64,000 nucleotides of DNA from Opitutaceae bacterium EW11 (GCA_003054665.1 QAYY01000022.1:1-64000); one strand, 5' to 3'; positions 9,601 to 20,664 are shown, counted from the stretch's first letter. Notes: a model not told the origin generated them from the sequence alone. A program made the numbers and translations.

Positions 9601-12600
9601 ATTGCTTCGCTTGGGACAAACGGCGGGAAGCTCGGCATCGCGTGTGAAGCTTTTGGCGCCGCGGACAACTGCGGCCACCGTGATCAGCGAGTGGACGGTG
9701 AACGGCGACGCGGGCCGTTTTCTTGTTCCAAAAGGCGGGAATGCGGAGTTGACCCGCGCAGCCCTCGCCGAAACGGGCTTCGAATGGGTTTCCAGGCACG
9801 GACGGCTGGCCGTCTCCGTGCTGATAACAGCGCTTGCGCTGGCGGCATTCGCGGTTCGCTCCGATTCGAGAGTGCGACGGGCCGGAGGGCTGCTCCTCAG
9901 CCTGATCTGCGCGGGCGGCGCGGCGATTCTGCTGGAGACGGTCGCCGGTTCGGGCCGGACAAATGCGCCGCAGCTTGTGTACTCGGCGACGATGGTACCG
10001 GCGGGACAGGCAGTCTCGATCGACGTCGCCAATGTGGGCGAAATCGGAGTGATGGTGACGGGCTGGGGCATTGCCGTCGGCTTGGTCGGTCTCGCTGCAC
10101 TGGCCCTGGCGGCGCGGGGAAGAGGACTTCTGTCGGTGCGTGCCTTGCGCGGATTCGCGACCACGCTGGGCGTGATTCTGCTCTCGGCTGGTCTCCTGGC
10201 GCAGCGCGGCGGTGCGGTCTATTTCTTCGGTATCCTTACCCTAGCGATCGCTGTGTTTCTTGTTTTCCCTGCGGTGAAGGGACTGACCCGACGACCCGAG
10301 GATGAGCAACCGCCGACGCCGGGACCCGGCATGCCGGGAGTGACGCCTTTGCTGTTGCTTGGAACGTTGGTGGGGGCGATCGCGCTCGCCTCGGGCACAT
10401 CCCTTCGGGCGGAAAAGCCCGCTGTCTCCACTGCGTGGTTACAGCACGGCGAGCGTGCGGCCCAGTCCGTCGTTCAGACCTGGTCGGTGCGCGGCGACCG
10501 GCTGTTTGCCGAGGCGGAGTTCACCGTGCGCGGCGGCCCGGGAGACAGTTTTCTCCTGCTCAAGGCGCCGGCGGTGCTGACGGAGTTCAAGGGGGACGGA
10601 TTGCGTGTGGGGAAAGTCGACCGCGACGGCCAGCCGGCGTATTTCGTCGCGCTGGAACGCGAGGGCGTGCTGGTCGCACGGGCGAAGTTTGAGATGCCGT
10701 TGGGCGATCGCTCGCGGGGCATCGCCGTGCCTACCGGACCGGCGGCCGCACAGCGGGTCACCCTGGAACTCGACCAAGGCGGCTGGGAATTCGGCTCGTC
10801 CGCGGCGGTGAAGATTCTTCCCACGGCCGGGCTCGGGGAGAAAAAGAGCGGCGCGACGCTGGTCCTGGCACCAACGGCAGCGCCGGTGATCCAGCTCATT
10901 CCGAAGCGCCGCGACATCGCCAGCGAGGCGACCCAGTATTTCGCCGAAGTCGCGAACCTTTACGTGCCCGGTCCCGGCGCGGTGAACGGTTATGCCCGGG
11001 TGACGATTCGCCCGGTGCAAGGGCGTGTATCCGAGATTCAGATCGATGTGCCGAAGGGCCTCACGGTGGGCGACGTCGGACGCGGCCCGGTGGGGGCTTG
11101 GCGGTTCGATCCGGAAAAACGCCGGCTGCACGTTTCCATCGAACCTGCTCAATCGCGCGCTTTTCGTTTCGATCTCGAAACGCAGCTGGGGGCAGGCGCG
11201 TTGCCGTTCGATCTTGGATTGGAGCCGTCCCGTGTCGTTGGCGCGGCTGGCGACGTCGGCTTGATCGGCCTCGCGTTTGGCGGCGATGCACAACCGGAGG
11301 CGGTGCGAGCGAAAGACCTCTCGGCGGTGAGCGTGCAGGACTTCGATGCCTCGCTTCTGCCTCGTGCAAGAGACGGAGCGGCGGTCTCGGTCCAACAAGT
11401 ATGGCGGTACGGCCAATCTGGCGGCCGCGTTGACTTGCGGATTGCCCCGGTCGCGCCGGAAGTGCGAGTCGCGAGTCGTCAGGTGATTTCGCTCGACGAC
11501 GATCGTTTGGTGATGGCGACGGACTTGAACGTCGCGATCACCCGCGTGGGCCTTTTCAAGTTGAGTTTCGCCTTGCCGGAGGGACTCGAAGTGGAGGCGT
11601 TGAGCGGCGCGGCCTTGAGCCACTGGACGGAGGCGCAGGATGGCGCTCAGCGCATCGTCACCCTGCATCTCAACGGGAGCACGCTCGGTGAGCAGAGTTT
11701 CGCGATCACACTCGCGGGCGCGGCGCCGCACGCCCAGACCTCCTGGCCGGTGCCGCGGATCTCCGTGCGCGAAGCGACGCGGCAGACGGGCGAAGTGCTG
11801 ATCGTGCCGGGCAAGGGGATTCGTCTTCGCGCCGTGGACCGCGAGAAAGTCACCCAGCTGGATCCGCGTTCCGTCGGCGGACTGCAACCGGGCACGCTGG
11901 CGTTTCGATTGCTGCAGGAGGATTGGCTGCTCCGTTTGGGAATCGAGTCGCTTGATCCTTGGGTGACGGTGCAATCGCTCCAGGAGATCACGCTGCGCGA
12001 AGGGCAGACGCTCACGCGCCTCGCTCTCCGGTACCGGGTGGAAAACGCCGCCGTCAAAGTCGTCCGCGTGAGACTGCCGGGTATCGGCGAAGATCGGGCC
12101 AGGACTGTCCGTGCGACGGGGCCGGCCGTGAGCGAGATCGTCAGAGTTCCTGACAATCCGGAGCTGTGGGATGTGCATTTCCAGCGCGGCATTGCCGGAG
12201 AAACCGAGGTGCAGATCGAGTTTCAAGGACCGGCTGCGCAGGAGAAGCCGCGCGAGTCGGTGACGACGCCGGAGTTCCCCGGCGCCCGGCAGGCCGTGCA
12301 GTTCGTTTCTCTTCGGGCCGGCGGGCGTCTGGACCTGGACGCGGGCGAGCTGCCGCGCGGTTGGTCGCGGATCGACTGGTCGGCCGTCCCGGCGCATCTC
12401 CAGAATCGGAGCGATCGGAGTGTGCCGGCGCTGTGTTACCGAGTGGCCGAGCCCGAGGGACCGCTCGACGTCGCGGTTCGCAGACATGAGGTGGCCGACG
12501 CCCTGAAGCTGCGCGTCACGCGTGGCGAACTGACGACGCAGTTTTCGCCCAACGGCGATTCGCTGACGGCAGTGGAACTGCAGTTCGACGTGCTGGAGAA

Positions 12601-13573
12601 GAGCACTCTGCGGGTGCGGCTGCCCGAGCGTGCCCGGTTGTTCAATACGTTCGTCAACGGCGAGAGCGTCTCAGTCGTGCGGGAGAGCGACGCGTACCTG
12701 TTTCACGTCACACCGAGCACGGGAGACCGTGCCGCGACGGTGCGGCTCGTCTATTCCGCTGAGGGCAAGTCGGGTGGCATCGCCCTCGAAGGGCCGCGTT
12801 TGAGCGTCCCGCTGGAGAACGTTCAGTGGAGGGTGATCCTGCCGCCGGGCTACGACCTGAGGAGCTACGCCGGAGGACTTCGCCTCGAAGCGCAACAGGC
12901 GCTCGGTCGTTACGGCTTGGACGAGTACCGCTCGATCATGCTCTCGAAACGCTCCGCCGAATCGCAGCAGGCCGCCGCGCTGTTGCAGGAAGCGAGTTCG
13001 CTCCTGCAGCGAGGCGACCAGAAGAAAGCGGGCGAGGTGCTCAGCCGCGCGTCAAACGCTCCGACGCTCGATCTGGCGACCAGCGAGGACGCCCGGGTGC
13101 AGCTGAGAAATCTGAAGACCCAGCAGACCGTTCTCGGGCTGAACACACGCCGTCAGCGGCTGTATCTCGATAACCGCGTCGACGCGGCGCGGAACGAGCA
13201 GCTCGAACAGGCCGCCAGCCTGAATCCCTTCATGCAGGGCAAGGAGAACTTCGACCCGCAGCAGGTGGATCAGCTCTTGATGGGCAACACCGTCGAGGAG
13301 AACACCGCCTTGCGCGGAATCGCAGCCCGTCTCGTCGACCAGCAACTCAGCGCCGAACCGGCGCCTGGGGCGATCGATGTGACGCTGCCGCAGGCCGGCC
13401 GCGTGCTGACGTTTACGCGGAGCGTGCAGGTCGACGGAGGCGCGCCGCTCGCGCTTGCGCTCAAGCTGAAGAGAACCGCCGCGACAAACGTCGTATTCAG
13501 CAGCCTGATGCTGCTTGCACTCGGCGCGATCACGCTCCTGCCGTTCGCGAAGCAAACGCGGTCCGAAGCGTGA
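6608..13573 (+). CDS. Giant envelope protein of unknown function (2321 aa)
   Basis: I do not recognise a named family. From the ATG at 6608 the product has a signal peptide (hydrophobic stretch at about 13-33) and a long beta-rich periplasmic half (about 35-1060). Several membrane helices follow between about 1062 and 1267, then a second beta-rich half (about 1275-2290) and a final helix at about 2294-2314. Near 2110-2190 there is an Ala/Gln/Leu-rich alpha-helical stretch. A motif of the form P-x-G-x-x-V-x-x-V-x-G-x-x-V-x-x-W recurs many times in both halves, suggesting tandem beta-sandwich modules. The frame is open for another 300 bases upstream but overlaps the VWA gene; the chosen ATG directly precedes the signal peptide. 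It lies 59 bases after the VWA gene and is probably co-transcribed. Confidence 0.8.
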   Translation: MHASTLIGGAARRLCSVAAIAIAIASAAAALAAAKPTPESATSTTTLAPDAGRMVVDVKGVPPPPPLFYSAAAEQSVRLSAAEVVTEARVRLHVVQGRPELLTLGLSGEGEVVGITGAALKDWSVRQIAGATGGRLIDLRPQFVTGQPESRDFEYVILVRRNQLAIPGNLPVALVTPGDAVGFASQIALRADDAIDLRVVSASGLVAVGETAGTRDVQRYYGTGDARLEVKLARRGASQADAELVGAQLVGKLTDGASSVDFHLRGQLRAQKAGARLRVLSGHAALSEGAAGDGWHVELSPAGDDGAGYDLVSDRAGVFAVDVALAAEVRENGDWRQLEFSMPAGAVVPVVIEGLGADATFKPDSAIVPVAVGETWQGFLPADGAASLAWRRTREAGEGTLFFSTTEQTEVRVGVGLLRQASSLTMRVLQGKLSGLRCRLEGPGEILGVDGNNIVGWKLVPGQGGRWLEVRFSRPVETEGSLVVRSQAELGAYPARAEPLRLVPEGVVRHSGFLRVANTGAVRLELADVSGMMQLAPAQFPGGPIDAGSKQVFVYRFPSASYAYRVLASQIQPEVGVSQIALYQLGETDRAIAASLELDVREAPLKDWTIQIPDDYTVVSVVGERVADYLVESVANGGYRALKVMFSEPIESRQLVELRLEKNQPAAAGDWQLRPLRFPGAKTVRGHVAAVSTPGYRVAPARVDRLVEIPLSFFPNQVPGLQQAWRLREADWSADVKIEALGQSIQADVFHLYSVKEGVVYGSVLLNYFVVGAPASEWRLEVPAGLGNIDVVGQNVRRDWRREGDQVVVSLHQPVLGAATLLVTFQQPMSARGGSIRPGEVRPLGVQAERGFLEIVSPLQVKNAVRVSEGGLLKLEPGELPAEFRLLSTSPALAVYQYTARPFNLEMGIEWYAPGETVDQIVDFAKLTSQISRDGQVVTDVQYYVKTRGRKALRMVLPPGVKLWEARVDNEVTNARVDGEQTLVPLSAKLNPNEPVAVLLRLGQTAGSSASRVKLLAPRTTAATVISEWTVNGDAGRFLVPKGGNAELTRAALAETGFEWVSRHGRLAVSVLITALALAAFAVRSDSRVRRAGGLLLSLICAGGAAILLETVAGSGRTNAPQLVYSATMVPAGQAVSIDVANVGEIGVMVTGWGIAVGLVGLAALALAARGRGLLSVRALRGFATTLGVILLSAGLLAQRGGAVYFFGILTLAIAVFLVFPAVKGLTRRPEDEQPPTPGPGMPGVTPLLLLGTLVGAIALASGTSLRAEKPAVSTAWLQHGERAAQSVVQTWSVRGDRLFAEAEFTVRGGPGDSFLLLKAPAVLTEFKGDGLRVGKVDRDGQPAYFVALEREGVLVARAKFEMPLGDRSRGIAVPTGPAAAQRVTLELDQGGWEFGSSAAVKILPTAGLGEKKSGATLVLAPTAAPVIQLIPKRRDIASEATQYFAEVANLYVPGPGAVNGYARVTIRPVQGRVSEIQIDVPKGLTVGDVGRGPVGAWRFDPEKRRLHVSIEPAQSRAFRFDLETQLGAGALPFDLGLEPSRVVGAAGDVGLIGLAFGGDAQPEAVRAKDLSAVSVQDFDASLLPRARDGAAVSVQQVWRYGQSGGRVDLRIAPVAPEVRVASRQVISLDDDRLVMATDLNVAITRVGLFKLSFALPEGLEVEALSGAALSHWTEAQDGAQRIVTLHLNGSTLGEQSFAITLAGAAPHAQTSWPVPRISVREATRQTGEVLIVPGKGIRLRAVDREKVTQLDPRSVGGLQPGTLAFRLLQEDWLLRLGIESLDPWVTVQSLQEITLREGQTLTRLALRYRVENAAVKVVRVRLPGIGEDRARTVRATGPAVSEIVRVPDNPELWDVHFQRGIAGETEVQIEFQGPAAQEKPRESVTTPEFPGARQAVQFVSLRAGGRLDLDAGELPRGWSRIDWSAVPAHLQNRSDRSVPALCYRVAEPEGPLDVAVRRHEVADALKLRVTRGELTTQFSPNGDSLTAVELQFDVLEKSTLRVRLPERARLFNTFVNGESVSVVRESDAYLFHVTPSTGDRAATVRLVYSAEGKSGGIALEGPRLSVPLENVQWRVILPPGYDLRSYAGGLRLEAQQALGRYGLDEYRSIMLSKRSAESQQAAALLQEASSLLQRGDQKKAGEVLSRASNAPTLDLATSEDARVQLRNLKTQQTVLGLNTRRQRLYLDNRVDAARNEQLEQAASLNPFMQGKENFDPQQVDQLLMGNTVEENTALRGIAARLVDQQLSAEPAPGAIDVTLPQAGRVLTFTRSVQVDGGAPLALALKLKRTAATNVVFSSLMLLALGAITLLPFAKQTRSEA

Positions 13574-13795
13574 GCCAGTCGAGGGAGAAATCGGCCGGGC
13601 ACACCTGCTGGCGCTGCCTGGTGACCGGGCCGGGTGAAAAACTCTCGGCCCCCTGGGTAGATGGAGGTCGAGGGGTCAGCCTTCCGATCATCGCCCGCCA
13701 AAGCAGGCGCGCCGTCCGACTTCAGCGAGATCGCCACATGCACGGGAGGGGTGTGTCACCAACCACCAACTACAAAATTCCAACTCCCAACTTCT

Positions 13796-13813
13796 CCGGC
13801 GCGTCCGCGCCGG
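13796..13813. repeat. GC hairpin between convergent genes
   Basis: CCGGCGC and GCGCCGG form a perfect stem between the end of the giant gene and the end of speA. Just before it, 13759-13792 holds irregular CCAAC/CAACT repeats. No T-run follows on either strand, so a termination role is uncertain. Confidence 0.5.
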
Positions 13814-13814
13814 C

Positions 13815-15755
<1,941 letters not shown>

Positions 15756-15847
15756 CGCAGGAGGATAGCTGGCTGGGTTATGGCTTGCTTTTTCAGCCGT
15801 GGATTAAGTTAAGTGCGTGTTTCTTTTTTCAAATTCCTCAACACGCA

Positions 15848-16213
15848 ATGACGAAAATAGCTCCTCTGTTTGACGCATCTTCATTTCTAGCTCAGGCGGC
15901 CGCTCCGGCGAGTGGTCCTTCGGGCGCACAGGGGCTGATGGGATTCCTGCCGATTATTCTGATGATGGCGGGCTTTTGGTTCCTCGTCATCGCGCCGCAG
16001 CGCAAGAAACAAAAGCAGCTGCAGAAGTCGATCGATGCGCTGGAGGCCGGCGACGAGGTCATGACCTCGGGCGGCATTTTCGGCGAGATCACGAACAAGA
16101 AGCAGGATCGTTTCGTCGTGCGCATCGCGGACAACACGAAGGTGGAGGTTGGCCGTGGCTTCATCCAGGCAGTGGTGAAGAAGGCCGACGGTTCGGACTC
16201 GGCGAAGAAGTAA
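15848..16213 (+). CDS. yajC: Preprotein translocase subunit YajC
   Basis: This 121-residue inner-membrane protein is an accessory to the Sec translocon. It has a single hydrophobic helix (LMGFLPIILMMAGFWFLVI, about 30-49) followed by PQRKKQK and the conserved GDEVMTSGGIFG segment, the family hallmark. The ATG at 15848 gives the standard length; the frame is open further upstream but would extend past the divergent speA start. It is followed 85 bases later by the SecDF fusion, the classical yajC-secD-secF arrangement. Confidence 0.95.
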   Translation: MTKIAPLFDASSFLAQAAAPASGPSGAQGLMGFLPIILMMAGFWFLVIAPQRKKQKQLQKSIDALEAGDEVMTSGGIFGEITNKKQDRFVVRIADNTKVEVGRGFIQAVVKKADGSDSAKK

Positions 16214-16298
16214 TCCGGTCGTTCCTCCCCGAGGGCCTGCGAGCGTGAGCGCGCAGGCCTCAGCTACCCCAGCAAGCCCCTTTAAACCCAAACCAACC

Positions 16299-18851
16299 AT
16301 GTTCAAACGCAACCTGCTGAAGCTCGTACTGAGCTGCGCAATTGTCATTTGGGCTGTCTTCACGCTTCTGCCCCTGAAAGACCGCCCATTCCCGGACTAC
16401 GCGAAATCGCAAGCCCGGGCCAAGACAGCGGAATTCGCTGCGCTGCTCAGAGAGGCCGGCGATCGTCGCGAGACCGGGAAAGCGCCCAGCGTGTACGTCG
16501 GTCTGAGCCAGATCGCGAAAGAGCGGAAGATCGATCTTTCGCAGTTCTTTCCGAACCTCGATCTGGGCGACGTGAAGAACGTCGAGCGCAAGAACGCCAT
16601 TCTCCTCGAACACCTGCTGAAGGAGTCCAAGGGCAAGCTTCAGCTCGGCCTCGACCTCAAAGGCGGCGTCGGATTCACCCTCGAAGTCGACGAAAAGGTC
16701 GCCGCTCGCGTCGACGAGCGTGAGCGTTCGGAGAAGCTTTCCAAGGCGGTCGAGATCATCGGCACCCGCATCAACGGTCTCGGTGTGGCCGAGCCCCTCA
16801 TTCGACCGGTCGGCAACAATCGCATCGAAGTCCAGCTTCCCGGCGTCAATACGAAGGACAATCCGGAGGTGGTCGACAGCGTGAAGAAGCCGGCCCGCCT
16901 GGATTTCCGGCTCGTCCATCCGAGCCTTGCGCCGAACGCGGTCGCTCCCGGCGACATTCCCCCTGGCTATGAAGTCATGACCCTCGACTACGAGGGCCGT
17001 GGCGGCGAAACCAACGTCGAAGAGTTGTTCGTGAAGCGCATCCCGGAAATGACCGGCGAATCGATTTCGGAGGCCTATCCGCGCTGGGACCAGTACGGAA
17101 AGCCGGAAATCATCCTCCGCTTCACCAAGGAAGGACAAAAGCGCTTTGCCGAGGTCACCCGTACGATCGCCGAAGAAGGTCAGCGTGCCGGGCGCCTCGG
17201 CCGCTTGGCCATCGTTCTCGACGGTAAACTTTATTCGGCCCCCACGGTGCGCGAGGAGATCAACAGCGACAGTGCTCAGATCACCGGCACGTTCACGGAC
17301 CGCGAAGCCCAAGATCTGGCAAACGTCCTCAACAACCCCCTCGATCTGCCGCTCCAGATCAAGGAGCAGTATGAGGTGGGACCGAGCCTGGCGCAGGACG
17401 CGATCAGCAGCGGCGTGAAGGCCTCGATCATCGGCACGGTGCTGGTCGCCGCGTTCATGATTACCTACTACACCGCTGGCGGTTTGATCGCCGTCGTTGT
17501 GCTCGGCGTCAACATGCTCGTCCTTTTCGGCACCATGGCGAGCATCCACGCCACTCTGACGATGCCGGGATTGGCCGGTATCATTCTGACGGTCGGTATG
17601 GCAGTCGACGCCAACATCCTGATTTTCGAACGCATGCGCGACGAGCTGTCGCTGGGCAAGAGCCTCAAGGCCGCCCTCGTCAGCGGTTACGACAAGGCTT
17701 TCATCACCATCGTCGACGCCCACATCACCCAGGTGCTGATCTGCGCGATCATGATCATTTGGGGCACGGGCCCGATCAAGGGCTTCGGCGTCACGCTGGC
17801 GATCGGTGTTTTCTCCACGCTCTTCAGCACCCTCGTGGTCAGCCACATGATCTTGGAAGTGCTGATCGAGAAAGAGATCCTGAAGAAGCTGCCGATGCTC
17901 CACCTCTTCCACTCGGTGAAGACGGACTTCGTCAAATGGGGCAAACCGGCCTTCATCGCCTCGTGGGCGGTCGTGGCCGTGGGCGTCGGCGTTGTCCTCT
18001 ACAAGGGCAACGCGATCTACGGTATCGACTTTGTCGGTGGCGACGAACTGACCGCTTCCTACAGCAAAAAGCTCGAGTTGAGCGAGGTCCGCGCGGTCGC
18101 CGCCCGGAACGCCATCGGGGAGGTCAATCCCTCGTACCAGAAGTCGCTCAGTACCGATCAGGAGATCCTCAAGCTCGAAACCGCATTCGGAAAGGCGGAC
18201 CCGCTCTTCTCCGCCCTTCAGAAGGCTCACCCGGAAGCCGGCCTCTCCGTGATCGGCCGCAACAACATCGGCCCTTCGATTGGTGCTGAGATCAAATGGA
18301 ATGCCGTGGTTTCGACCTGCCTCTCGCTCGTCGTCATTCTGCTCTACATCGCGTTCCGATTCGAATTCGGCTTTGCCATCGGCGCGGTGGTTTCGACCGT
18401 GCACGACATTCTGATGACGATCGGCGTGTTCGTGCTCGTCGGGCACCAGTTCTCCGCGCCCATGGTGGCGGCGATCTTGTGTATCGCCGGCTACTCCATC
18501 AACGACACGGTCGTCGTGTTTGACCGAATCCGCGAAGAGTTGCGGTTGAATCCGAACATGGGGCTCCGCGACGTGATCAACCTCTCGATCCAGCGCGTGT
18601 TCTCCCGGTCGTTGATGACCAGCATCACCTCGTTCCTCGCCGCTTTTGCCCTCTGGGTGTTCGGCGGTGGCGTGATCCACGACCTCTCGTTCACCTTCCT
18701 CGTCGGTATCGTTACCGGTACGTTCTCCTCGATCTTCATCGCCAGTCCGATCTTCTACTGGTGGCACAAGGGCGAGCGGAAGAACGTCGAGAAACATCAG
18801 GACGTTAAGCCGACGTACGAGTGGACTGGCGCCAGCAAGGCATCCCAGTGA
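16299..18851 (+). CDS. secDF: Protein translocase subunit SecDF (secD-secF fusion)
   Basis: SecD and SecF use the proton gradient to help pull proteins through the SecYEG channel. Here they are one 850-residue chain. The SecD half has a first membrane helix, a large periplasmic domain beginning with LQLGLDLKGGVGF, and the helical bundle with MAVDANILIFERMRDEL. The SecF half starts near GIDFVGGDELTASYSKK and carries ILCIAGYSINDTVVVFDRIRE. A GTG at 16245 is also in frame, but the ATG at 16299 directly precedes the basic-hydrophobic N-terminus (MFKRNLLKLVL) and is preferred. Such fusions are known in several phyla. Confidence 0.94.
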   Translation: MFKRNLLKLVLSCAIVIWAVFTLLPLKDRPFPDYAKSQARAKTAEFAALLREAGDRRETGKAPSVYVGLSQIAKERKIDLSQFFPNLDLGDVKNVERKNAILLEHLLKESKGKLQLGLDLKGGVGFTLEVDEKVAARVDERERSEKLSKAVEIIGTRINGLGVAEPLIRPVGNNRIEVQLPGVNTKDNPEVVDSVKKPARLDFRLVHPSLAPNAVAPGDIPPGYEVMTLDYEGRGGETNVEELFVKRIPEMTGESISEAYPRWDQYGKPEIILRFTKEGQKRFAEVTRTIAEEGQRAGRLGRLAIVLDGKLYSAPTVREEINSDSAQITGTFTDREAQDLANVLNNPLDLPLQIKEQYEVGPSLAQDAISSGVKASIIGTVLVAAFMITYYTAGGLIAVVVLGVNMLVLFGTMASIHATLTMPGLAGIILTVGMAVDANILIFERMRDELSLGKSLKAALVSGYDKAFITIVDAHITQVLICAIMIIWGTGPIKGFGVTLAIGVFSTLFSTLVVSHMILEVLIEKEILKKLPMLHLFHSVKTDFVKWGKPAFIASWAVVAVGVGVVLYKGNAIYGIDFVGGDELTASYSKKLELSEVRAVAARNAIGEVNPSYQKSLSTDQEILKLETAFGKADPLFSALQKAHPEAGLSVIGRNNIGPSIGAEIKWNAVVSTCLSLVVILLYIAFRFEFGFAIGAVVSTVHDILMTIGVFVLVGHQFSAPMVAAILCIAGYSINDTVVVFDRIREELRLNPNMGLRDVINLSIQRVFSRSLMTSITSFLAAFALWVFGGGVIHDLSFTFLVGIVTGTFSSIFIASPIFYWWHKGERKNVEKHQDVKPTYEWTGASKASQ

Positions 18852-18853
18852 TC

Positions 18854-18936
18854 CGGTAGGGCGGGTTATTCGTAACCCGCCGTCCGCGGCCGCCATCGGG
18901 TGTGCCGCGGCGCGTTGGTGACAACGCGCCCTACCG
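18854..18936. repeat. Composite palindromic (REP-like) element
   Basis: The outer arms CGGTAGGGCG (18854-18863) and CGCCCTACCG (18927-18936) are inverted copies. Within them are two perfect hairpins, GCGGGTTA-TTCG-TAACCCGC (18861-18880) and GGCGCGTTG-GTGA-CAACGCGCC (18909-18930). The element fills the gap between secDF and recJ, and the recJ start follows 10 bases later. It may act as a transcription or mRNA-stability barrier or be a mobile BIME-like repeat. Confidence 0.8.
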
Positions 18937-18945
18937 TCCCGCCCC

Positions 18946-20664
18946 ATGCGCTGGATCTACACGCCGCTGCCAGCCGACCAGGTTGAGGCACTCAGCCGCC
19001 GCGCGGGCGTAAGCCCCGTGCTCGCGGAGCTGCTTCTCCGCAACGGCATCAGCGATCCGGAGCTTGCCGCGAAGTTTCTGCGGCCGGCCCTGGGCGAACT
19101 GCAGGATCCGTTTTTACTCCATAATCTGGATACGGCGGCGACGCGCCTGCGCACCGCCATTGCCAATCGCGAGGAGATCGCGGTGCTCGGCGACTATGAC
19201 GTCGACGGCGTCAGCAGCACCGCCCTGCTCGTCAGCATCCTGCGGCGCTTCGGCCTGTATCCGAAGTTCGTCGTGCCGCGGCGCATGGAGGACGGCTACG
19301 GCCTGTCCCGCAGCGCGATCGACCGGGCGCTCGAGATGGGCAAGCCGAGCCTGTTCATCGCGCTCGACTGCGGCACGAATTCCCACGACGAGGTGGGCTA
19401 TCTCCGCGAACGCGGGATCGACGTCATTGTCATCGACCACCATCGCTCCAAGGAGCGTCCGCTGGAAAACGGGATCCTGATCAACCCTCACGTTTTCAGC
19501 GGCCCCGATGACGCCGCGTGGCGGCACCTCTGCACCGTCGGCCTCGTTTTCAAACTCGCCCATGGCCTGCTCAAGCAGCTGCGCGCGGAGAACCATCCCG
19601 TCGCTTTCCGGATCAAGCTTCGCGACTACCTCGACCTGGTCGCGCTGGGCACCGTGGCGGATCTGGTCCCGCTTCACGGTGAGAACCGCATTCTCGCCCG
19701 GCAGGGACTGAAGATTCTCCAGTCGACGCAGCGCCCCGGGCTCCGCGCGCTCATGCAGGTGGCGGGAGTCAAACCCGAGCACGACATCCTTCCCGTCGAT
19801 ATTTCCTTCCGCCTCGGACCTCGCATCAACGCCAGCGGACGCCTGGCCGACGCGGCCATCTCGGTGGAGCTCATGCTGAGCGAGGACGAGACGTTCTGCC
19901 GGGAAACCGCGCAGCAGCTCGATGCCTTCAACCGCGAGCGGCAGGAAATCGAGCGCCTGATCACGGAAGAGGCGGAGCGTCTGATCGAGACGCAGTTTGC
20001 CGATTCTCCGGGCATCGTCCTTTTCGGCGAGAACTGGCACCCCGGCGTGGTCGGCATCGTCGCCGGCCGGGTCACGCGCAAGTACAACCGCCCGTGCGTT
20101 GTCCTGGGCAACGAAGGCGAATTTGCCAAGGGTTCCGGCCGAAGCATCGACGGCGTGAATCTCGTGGAGGTCCTGGGGTCCTGCTGCGAACACCTGACGA
20201 GTTGGGGCGGCCATCCGATGGCGGTCGGCGTATCGCTGACCAAGCTACAGGTGGACGTCTTCCGGCAGAGGTTCGCCGAGGCGGTGCGATTGCACGTGGG
20301 AGCCGACGTGGTCGCGCGCCGTCTCGAACTCGCGGCCTGGCTCGCGCCGGAACAGATACGCGACCGCTTGATGGACGAGATCTGCTCGCTCCATCCCTTC
20401 GGTCAGGGCAACCCCGAGCCCGTCTTCGGTATTCGCAGCGTGGTGCTGCGGCAGCGTCCGGAGGTGTTCAAGGGCCAGCATTTCCGTTTCAACTTCGACG
20501 ACAGCCGCGGCCGCCGGCTCTTCGGCGTCGCCTGGAAAATGGCGGATCGCATCCCGCCGATGGGCGAACCGATCGATCTCGCGGTGGAGCTGACCTGGAA
20601 CCATTTCAACGACCGAAAACTGCTCCAGCTGGAGCTGATCGACTGGCGTTTGGCCGCGGGTTGA
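18946..20664 (+). CDS. recJ: Single-stranded-DNA-specific exonuclease RecJ
   Basis: This 5'-3' single-strand exonuclease acts in recombination and mismatch repair. The 572-residue length is normal. The DHH-family metal-binding motifs are intact: GDYDVDGVSSTALL, ALDCGTNSHDE, VIDHHRSKERP and LGTVADLVPL. The DHHA1 region carries HPGVVGIVAGR and GGHPMAVG, and an OB-like C-terminal domain follows. The ATG lies just after the palindromic element. No operon partner is obvious; a 104-base gap separates it from satD. Confidence 0.96.
   Translation: MRWIYTPLPADQVEALSRRAGVSPVLAELLLRNGISDPELAAKFLRPALGELQDPFLLHNLDTAATRLRTAIANREEIAVLGDYDVDGVSSTALLVSILRRFGLYPKFVVPRRMEDGYGLSRSAIDRALEMGKPSLFIALDCGTNSHDEVGYLRERGIDVIVIDHHRSKERPLENGILINPHVFSGPDDAAWRHLCTVGLVFKLAHGLLKQLRAENHPVAFRIKLRDYLDLVALGTVADLVPLHGENRILARQGLKILQSTQRPGLRALMQVAGVKPEHDILPVDISFRLGPRINASGRLADAAISVELMLSEDETFCRETAQQLDAFNRERQEIERLITEEAERLIETQFADSPGIVLFGENWHPGVVGIVAGRVTRKYNRPCVVLGNEGEFAKGSGRSIDGVNLVEVLGSCCEHLTSWGGHPMAVGVSLTKLQVDVFRQRFAEAVRLHVGADVVARRLELAAWLAPEQIRDRLMDEICSLHPFGQGNPEPVFGIRSVVLRQRPEVFKGQHFRFNFDDSRGRRLFGVAWKMADRIPPMGEPIDLAVELTWNHFNDRKLLQLELIDWRLAAG

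Noticed and set aside
7208-12487. Long antisense frames within the giant envelope protein gene
   Set aside because: They are His/Arg/Gln-rich shadows of the sense frame, which has a signal peptide and membrane helices.
16260-18947. Very long open frame antisense to secDF (nearly 900 codons)
   Set aside because: High GC makes stop codons rare on the opposite strand; the sense frame encodes clear SecD/SecF motifs and the antisense product has no recognisable feature.
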